Positions 58,785 to 64,000 of a DNA stretch of 64,000 nt are shown piece by piece. The translations under genes were made by a program, and so were the position numbers. The first letter of the stretch is position 1. Each line of letters starts with the position of its first letter. The notes beneath the pieces are model-generated. The model ran no database searches and was not told where the DNA came from. It saw nothing but the letters and a program-made list of their open reading frames with translations. The DNA lies in NCBI RefSeq assembly GCF_022678625.1, contig NZ_JALBYQ010000002.1, forward strand, positions 372,001-436,000. The letters run 5' to 3'. This DNA is from Aliiroseovarius subalbicans (GTDB lineage Bacteria > Pseudomonadota > Alphaproteobacteria > Rhodobacterales > Rhodobacteraceae).

Positions 58785-59348
58785 ATGGAATATTCCAGCA
58801 TTTCGAGCGAAGGCATCGATCCCAAGAGGCCGTTGATCTATCGAATTGACGTGATCAATGGGGGTGTCTTGCGCAGCTATATTGGTCAATCCGTGAATGC
58901 AGCCCGACCCCTCCGTGCGCATCTTGTGCTCGCAGGTCAATTGTTGACCCGCGATACATCCAATCGAAGTCAGCGCGTGCACCGCGCTATGGCCGACGCG
59001 ATCCGCGCGGGAGGTTCGGTTCACCTCGCACTTCTGGAAAACTGCCCCGTTGCGCAACTGACCGCACGGGAAACGCATTGGTGGGAAACGCTGCGCCCAT
59101 CGCTGAACGCACTCAAGCCTGGTTTAGCTGGCTTCAAGCAAATGAAACGCACGCCCAATCGGGACCGATGGTTTGATGCATTCCTAACGGCCGAGGATTG
59201 GAGCACCCTGCGGCGCAATTCGCCCCCCGGCGCGTGGGGAGCAGCGGTTACCTCCTTTGGCGCCCGCTTCGGTTTGAGCAAGGAAGAGGCTTTGGCGGAG
59301 TTTCCCCAGTTTCTTGAAGAAACGCACGTTCCGCCCACAAAGCCCTGA
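58785..59348 (+). CDS. GIY-YIG-like putative endonuclease
   Basis: 187 residues. LIYRID (Tyr19) followed after 12 residues by SYIGQS (Tyr32), then ARPLRAH (Arg41/Arg44), ARETHWWETL (Glu96) and SLNALKPG (Asn108) place all catalytic positions of a GIY-YIG nuclease, although the Gly of GIY is Leu. The C-terminal 80 residues have no known match to me. Base composition is visibly less GC-rich than the neighbours, which may mean acquisition. Its role (repair, mobile element or defence) is unknown. Confidence 0.6.
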   Translation: MEYSSISSEGIDPKRPLIYRIDVINGGVLRSYIGQSVNAARPLRAHLVLAGQLLTRDTSNRSQRVHRAMADAIRAGGSVHLALLENCPVAQLTARETHWWETLRPSLNALKPGLAGFKQMKRTPNRDRWFDAFLTAEDWSTLRRNSPPGAWGAAVTSFGARFGLSKEEALAEFPQFLEETHVPPTKP

Positions 59349-59404
59349 CAGCATTCAAAAGGCCGAACAGAGGTTCCTTTTCAGAAGGCGGGCCACGCGG
59401 ACAC

Positions 59405-59434
59405 AAAAAAGGCCGCCTTGCGGCGGCCTTTTCG
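59405..59434. terminator. Bidirectional terminator between the GIY-YIG-like gene and tufB
   Basis: AAAAAAGGCCGCC pairs with GGCGGCCTTTT around TTGC. On the minus strand the stem ends in TTTTTTGTGT, terminating tufB; on the plus strand TTTT serves the GIY-YIG-like gene. Confidence 0.9.
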
Positions 59435-59455
59435 TTCGAACATCAGCGGAGCTGA

Positions 59456-60631
<1,176 letters not shown>

Positions 60632-60642
60632 GTGCCGGTGCG

Positions 60643-60718
60643 CCTCATGCTGAGGGGTTCGTGATGAACCCGAATTGATATGGCGCGCTCGTTACTTGGT
60701 CACGAAAGGAAAATCAAG
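60643..60718 (-). promoter_or_regulatory. tufB promoter and structured leader
   Basis: On the minus strand TTGATT (60713-60718), 17 bp, TAACGA (60690-60695) form a plausible promoter directly after the lipoprotein stop. The leader of about 50 nt holds two small hairpins: GGGTTC/GAACCC (60655-60671) and CCTCA/TGAGG (60643-60655). Confidence 0.5.
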
Positions 60719-60720
60719 TA

Positions 60721-61314
60721 TCAGTTGCTCTTGCTCCAGTCTTTCCGTGGCTCTGTCGCTTCGGTTTCCTCGGTCTCTAGCGGCTCTCCTCCGAACCATT
60801 CGGGATGCTCCAGCATCCAGTCGTGGATCATCTTGGCCGCGCTACGCGAAAGGTTGCTCATCTGGGTTTCTTTGTTCTGGAACAGACCAGAGCTGAGGAA
60901 GGTTTTTTCCGACAGACGCTCGAAGGCGACGAAACGCTTCGGTTCGGCGTTGATCTTGGTCCCTTCGGCGTCATCCCACAGGGTCACACCGAGGATCAGG
61001 ACCGATTTCGGCGAGGCCACGAAGGGCACACCAGGGAACGCCAGGACATAGCCTTCGACCTTGACCGCGATGTGGTAGTAGTGATCACCATCGTAGCGCC
61101 CGAAGCGCTCGGCGATCGCTGCATTCATGCTGGCCTTCCATTCCTCTTCATCCGCTTTGCGTGACAGCGGGCCGATTTCCGGGTCGGGGGCGACAACAAT
61201 GTTGTGGCCAAGAAGAAAATCGCCCATCGGCGCGGGCGCTTCGGCCAGGTCTTTGAATTCGTCGCAGGCACTCAGGCTCAAGGCCAAGGCCAATATGGCA
61301 AACAGTCGTTTCAT
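60721..61314 (-). CDS. Uncharacterised lipoprotein
   Basis: About 197 residues. The signal peptide ends in the lipobox LSAC with Cys17; Asp at +2 would favour inner-membrane retention by the E. coli rule. The mature domain (HYYHIAVKVEGYVLAFPGVP and SVLILGVTLWDDAEGTKINAE) is not one I can name. The C-terminal 20 residues are Glu/Thr-rich and charged. ATG 61314 has GAGGGGG 5 bases upstream. It is divergent from the P450 gene. Confidence 0.75.
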   Translation of the reverse strand: MKRLFAILALALSLSACDEFKDLAEAPAPMGDFLLGHNIVVAPDPEIGPLSRKADEEEWKASMNAAIAERFGRYDGDHYYHIAVKVEGYVLAFPGVPFVASPKSVLILGVTLWDDAEGTKINAEPKRFVAFERLSEKTFLSSGLFQNKETQMSNLSRSAAKMIHDWMLEHPEWFGGEPLETEETEATEPRKDWSKSN

Positions 61315-61427
61315 GCGGTCCCCCTCGGTTCGCCCTATCGATACCTTGACTGGCGGCCCGGTGCAAACCACGTGATTGCCCCCGTCCCCGCTGCGGTCGT
61401 ATAATGTGGTTGGCAAAAGGAGGCGTC

Positions 61428-62783
61428 ATGACCCAAGACCATCTTCCGGTGCGTGTGCCACTGGCCCGGGAACGACGCGGGTTTCTTCATGTACTGGCGC
61501 AGGCGCGTCGCAATGCCCTTGCCATCATTCCCGAAATCGCCACGCAACAACCGATCGTGTCTGGCAAGATGGTGCGCCGGTTTCACATGGTGATGGACCC
61601 GGAAAGCCTGCGTAATATCCTGAAGGATCGCGCCGACGATTATCCGAAATCACCCGAGGCGCTGAACATTCTTCGTCCGGCCCTTGGCAGTGGGCTGTTT
61701 TCGGCAATTGGCGAGCACTGGCGCTGGCAACGGCGCGCGGCGGCGCCGGTGTTTACCCGGCGCAACGTCGAACAGCTGACGCCGGTGATGACCGAGGCCG
61801 CCCAGGCGGCCGTGACCCGGTTAGGGGCCCAGGCCGCCGACGGGCCGGTGGACATGGCGGCCGAAATGCTGCGCACCGCATTTGAGGTGATCGCTGCCGT
61901 CACCTTTAGCCACAAGACCGGCATCCCGCGCGACCTGGCCCACCGCGCGATTGAGAATTATCTGACCGGCGCCGGGCGCGTGTCACTGTTCGACTTCCTT
62001 GGATTGCCCGACTGGGTGCCGCGCCCTGATCGGCTGGTGCCAGCCTCTGAGCTCCGACGCCTGAAGCGAGCCGCCGATGATGCGATCGATGCCCATGCGG
62101 CCCGCGCACTGGATGAGGTGCCCGACCTTCTGGACCTGTTGATCGATGCGCAAGACCCGGAAACCGGGCGGCGCATGACCACGCCCGAGCTGCGCGACAA
62201 TCTGCTGACCATGCTTGTGGCTGGGCACGAAACGACCGCGCTGGCCTTGTCGTGGTCGTTTTACCTGTGCGCCTTCGACACGGATGTGCAGGAGCGCGCG
62301 CGCGCCGAGGCGCATGAGGTGCTGAATGGGCGTATTGCCACCGGCGACGACGTGGTGAACTTGCCCTATACCCGTCAGATCGTGGAAGAGGCGATGCGGC
62401 TTTATCCGCCTGCGGGCTTTCTGTCGCGCACCGCCACAGCGCCCGATATGTTGCAGGATCGCGAGGTTTTACCGGGCGATACGATCATGCTGCCGATCTA
62501 TGCGCTGCACCGCAACCGGCTGTGGTGGACGGACCCGGACCGCTTTGACCCAGACCGGTTCGAAGACCCGCGCGCAATTGATCCGTTCGCTTATCTGCCG
62601 TTCGGGGGCGGGCCGCGCATCTGTCTTGGTATGAGCTTTGCGATGCAGGAAACCGTGATCGTGCTGTCGACGCTGCTCAGCCGGTTCCGGTTCACCCCGG
62701 TCCCCGGACGGGTGCCCGAACCGGTACTGATTCTATCCCTGCGTCCCGGCGGCGGCGTCTGGCTGAATCTAGAGCCGATCTAG
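61428..62783 (+). CDS. Cytochrome P450
   Basis: About 451 residues, soluble, no membrane anchor. The oxygen-activation helix I has AGHETT at 265-270, the helix K ExxR is EAMR at 321-324, and the haem-binding loop FGGGPRICLG at 392-401 supplies Cys399. It hydroxylates a hydrophobic substrate with electrons from ferredoxin/ferredoxin reductase encoded elsewhere. Sequence style (FxxGPRxCxG, long form) is nearer to the fatty-acid/CYP102-like group than to short terpene P450s, but the substrate is open. ATG 61428 has AAGGAGG 4 bases upstream. Its stop shares CTAG with the convergent M48 stop. Confidence 0.95.
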   Translation: MTQDHLPVRVPLARERRGFLHVLAQARRNALAIIPEIATQQPIVSGKMVRRFHMVMDPESLRNILKDRADDYPKSPEALNILRPALGSGLFSAIGEHWRWQRRAAAPVFTRRNVEQLTPVMTEAAQAAVTRLGAQAADGPVDMAAEMLRTAFEVIAAVTFSHKTGIPRDLAHRAIENYLTGAGRVSLFDFLGLPDWVPRPDRLVPASELRRLKRAADDAIDAHAARALDEVPDLLDLLIDAQDPETGRRMTTPELRDNLLTMLVAGHETTALALSWSFYLCAFDTDVQERARAEAHEVLNGRIATGDDVVNLPYTRQIVEEAMRLYPPAGFLSRTATAPDMLQDREVLPGDTIMLPIYALHRNRLWWTDPDRFDPDRFEDPRAIDPFAYLPFGGGPRICLGMSFAMQETVIVLSTLLSRFRFTPVPGRVPEPVLILSLRPGGGVWLNLEPI

Positions 62784-63985
62784 CCCTTCTTGACCGACGG
62801 CACCACGTCAGGGGCCTTCGGCTCTTTCAGCGGCGGAATATCCCGTGTCGGCTCGGGTATGCGGGCCGGAGCCTCGCCACAGATTTGGCGTAGCGCTTCC
62901 CATTCGTCGCTGTCCAGAACCGGACGTTCCGGGGCCTCACCAGTGTCGGCAGCCAAGGCTGCACTGATCCGGTCCTCAAGCTGCGGGTGGGATGCGAAAT
63001 GGGCGATGATGCCTTCCGCATCGCCATGTTTGTCCTTGAGCCGCTGAAACATCGTGCCCAGCGCTGAGGGCGGCAACCCGGCCTGCTCCAACAGCGCGTG
63101 TGCATAGGTATCGGCCCCGGTCTCGGCGTCCTGTGAATAAGACGCGTTGATAAGTTGATTGGCCAGGAACAAAACCACCGTGCCGCCCGCGAAATCGCCG
63201 AACAAAAGGCCCAAAACTCCGATCGACCCGGCCGAGCGGAGCGCGTCGCGGGTCGGATCGCGCGCGACCACATGGCCGATTTCGTGGGCCAGGACTGCGG
63301 CGAGCTCCTCGGGAGCTTCGGCGGCGTGGATCAGCCCTTTGAACAGTATCACCCGTCCTCCCGGCAAGGCGAAGGCGTTGACCATGGGGTGATCCAGCAC
63401 CTGCACCCTGATCGGATAGGGCAGGTCAGAATAGGGGTTCAGGCGGACCTCCATCTTGGCCAGCGCGGCGGCGCCTTCGGGCCTGTCGCACACCTGCACC
63501 GGGTCCAGACCGGTCTGGTCCAGCGCCACGCGGATCTGTTCGAATGTCGTATCCCCCAGCGCCTTTTCGCCCTCGGGCGGCAGGAACTCGGCCAGCTGGT
63601 TGGCCATAACCGGCACCAGGAAGAAAATGATCACTGCGACGCTGGCCAGCGCCGCCGCGGACCATTTCAGCAACCGCCCCAGATTTTCAAACGGCGGGCG
63701 CTGGGTCAGGTTCGGGGCCAGACCTGCGATCTGCTCGGCCGGCCCCTTGCCCTTGAGCACCAACCGCGCCAGCTTGTCCCCGGCCTGAGACAGCACGATA
63801 CCATCGCGCCCGGCCTGGTCCGGCGCCCTGCGCAGGCTATCGAACGGCCATTCGATCCGCGCGCCATCAGGCCGCGTGATGCGCAGGGCGGTCGGCGTCA
63901 CATGCAGCTCCACCCGTTGCCAGCGTGCGTCGCGGCCGTTGACGAATTGGGCGAACAGGTGCTGCTCTTGTGCGTCTGGTGTCAT
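62780..63985 (-). CDS. M48-family zinc metalloprotease (start near window edge)
   Basis: About 401 residues from ATG 63985; GTG 63997 or a start beyond the edge is possible. An N-terminal beta-rich domain (VTPTALRITRPDGARIEWPF) precedes a membrane helix (about 108-128). The peptidase domain has the zinc motif HEIGH at 234-238 and the third ligand Glu288 in DAETGAD, as in the Oma1/HtpX-like M48 families. The protease domain likely faces the periplasm and serves membrane or outer-membrane protein quality control. Its stop overlaps the P450 stop. Confidence 0.88.
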   Translation of the reverse strand: MTPDAQEQHLFAQFVNGRDARWQRVELHVTPTALRITRPDGARIEWPFDSLRRAPDQAGRDGIVLSQAGDKLARLVLKGKGPAEQIAGLAPNLTQRPPFENLGRLLKWSAAALASVAVIIFFLVPVMANQLAEFLPPEGEKALGDTTFEQIRVALDQTGLDPVQVCDRPEGAAALAKMEVRLNPYSDLPYPIRVQVLDHPMVNAFALPGGRVILFKGLIHAAEAPEELAAVLAHEIGHVVARDPTRDALRSAGSIGVLGLLFGDFAGGTVVLFLANQLINASYSQDAETGADTYAHALLEQAGLPPSALGTMFQRLKDKHGDAEGIIAHFASHPQLEDRISAALAADTGEAPERPVLDSDEWEALRQICGEAPARIPEPTRDIPPLKEPKAPDVVPSVKKG

Positions 63986-64000
63986 TTCTTCGGTCACAGC

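Overview
The window looks like chromosomal DNA of a Rhodobacterales alphaproteobacterium (Roseobacter-type). It is GC-rich. It carries the alphaproteobacterial order tRNA-Trp / secE-nusG / rplKA / rplJL / rpoBC / rpsL-rpsG-fusA-tuf / rpsJ-rplCDW, a second tuf gene, a TAXI-type TRAP transporter, and RpoB, RpoC, L3 and L10 variants typical of the group. The species cannot be named from sequence alone.

Region 1 (1-10260), redox: after a truncated TetR-type gene come, on the minus strand, an FNR-like regulator and ccmF-ccmH-ccmI. The regulator stop overlaps the ccmF start. A periplasmic thioredoxin-fold protein (DUF255 plus a C-terminal DsbD-alpha-like domain) follows. Divergent from the regulator is a secreted cytochrome with twelve CXXCH haem motifs. 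The divergent region holds an FNR-type box and a perfect 16-bp palindrome. I read this as a self-contained, possibly oxygen-regulated module: regulator, haem-ligation machinery, thiol chemistry and a dodecahaem cytochrome of unknown substrate. It is the best candidate here for an undescribed system. A small Rap1a-like secreted protein follows.

Region 2 (10300-34840), accessory metabolism: a fused CoA-transferase. Then a catabolic locus (TAXI/TRAP importer, UspA, RpiR regulator, divergent BKACE cleavage enzyme and class III aminotransferase) around a palindromic operator candidate. Then a condensation/WSD-fold protein convergent with an AlkB-like di-iron oxygenase, a flavin monooxygenase, a 2-oxoacid:acceptor oxidoreductase (gamma, alpha, beta plus a GltD-like subunit with two [4Fe-4S] ferredoxin motifs), a DAO-type oxidase, the molybdate operon modABC with modE, and a HypF without other hyp genes in the window.

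Region 3 (34880-60700), translation and transcription, almost all on the minus strand. The S10 operon stops at rplW with a terminator, so rplB and the rest must lie elsewhere. A sulfotransferase and an EamA permease separate rpoC from rpsL. Sigma70-like promoters with 17-bp spacing can be read before rpsL, rplJ, secE and tufB. The two tuf genes encode identical proteins. An uncharacterised membrane protein sits between tRNA-Trp and secE, and a methyltransferase-like gene and a GIY-YIG-like gene sit between tRNA-Trp and tufB.

Region 4 (60720-64000): a lipoprotein, a cytochrome P450 and an M48 metalloprotease. No CRISPR array, insertion sequence, integrase or rRNA gene was seen.
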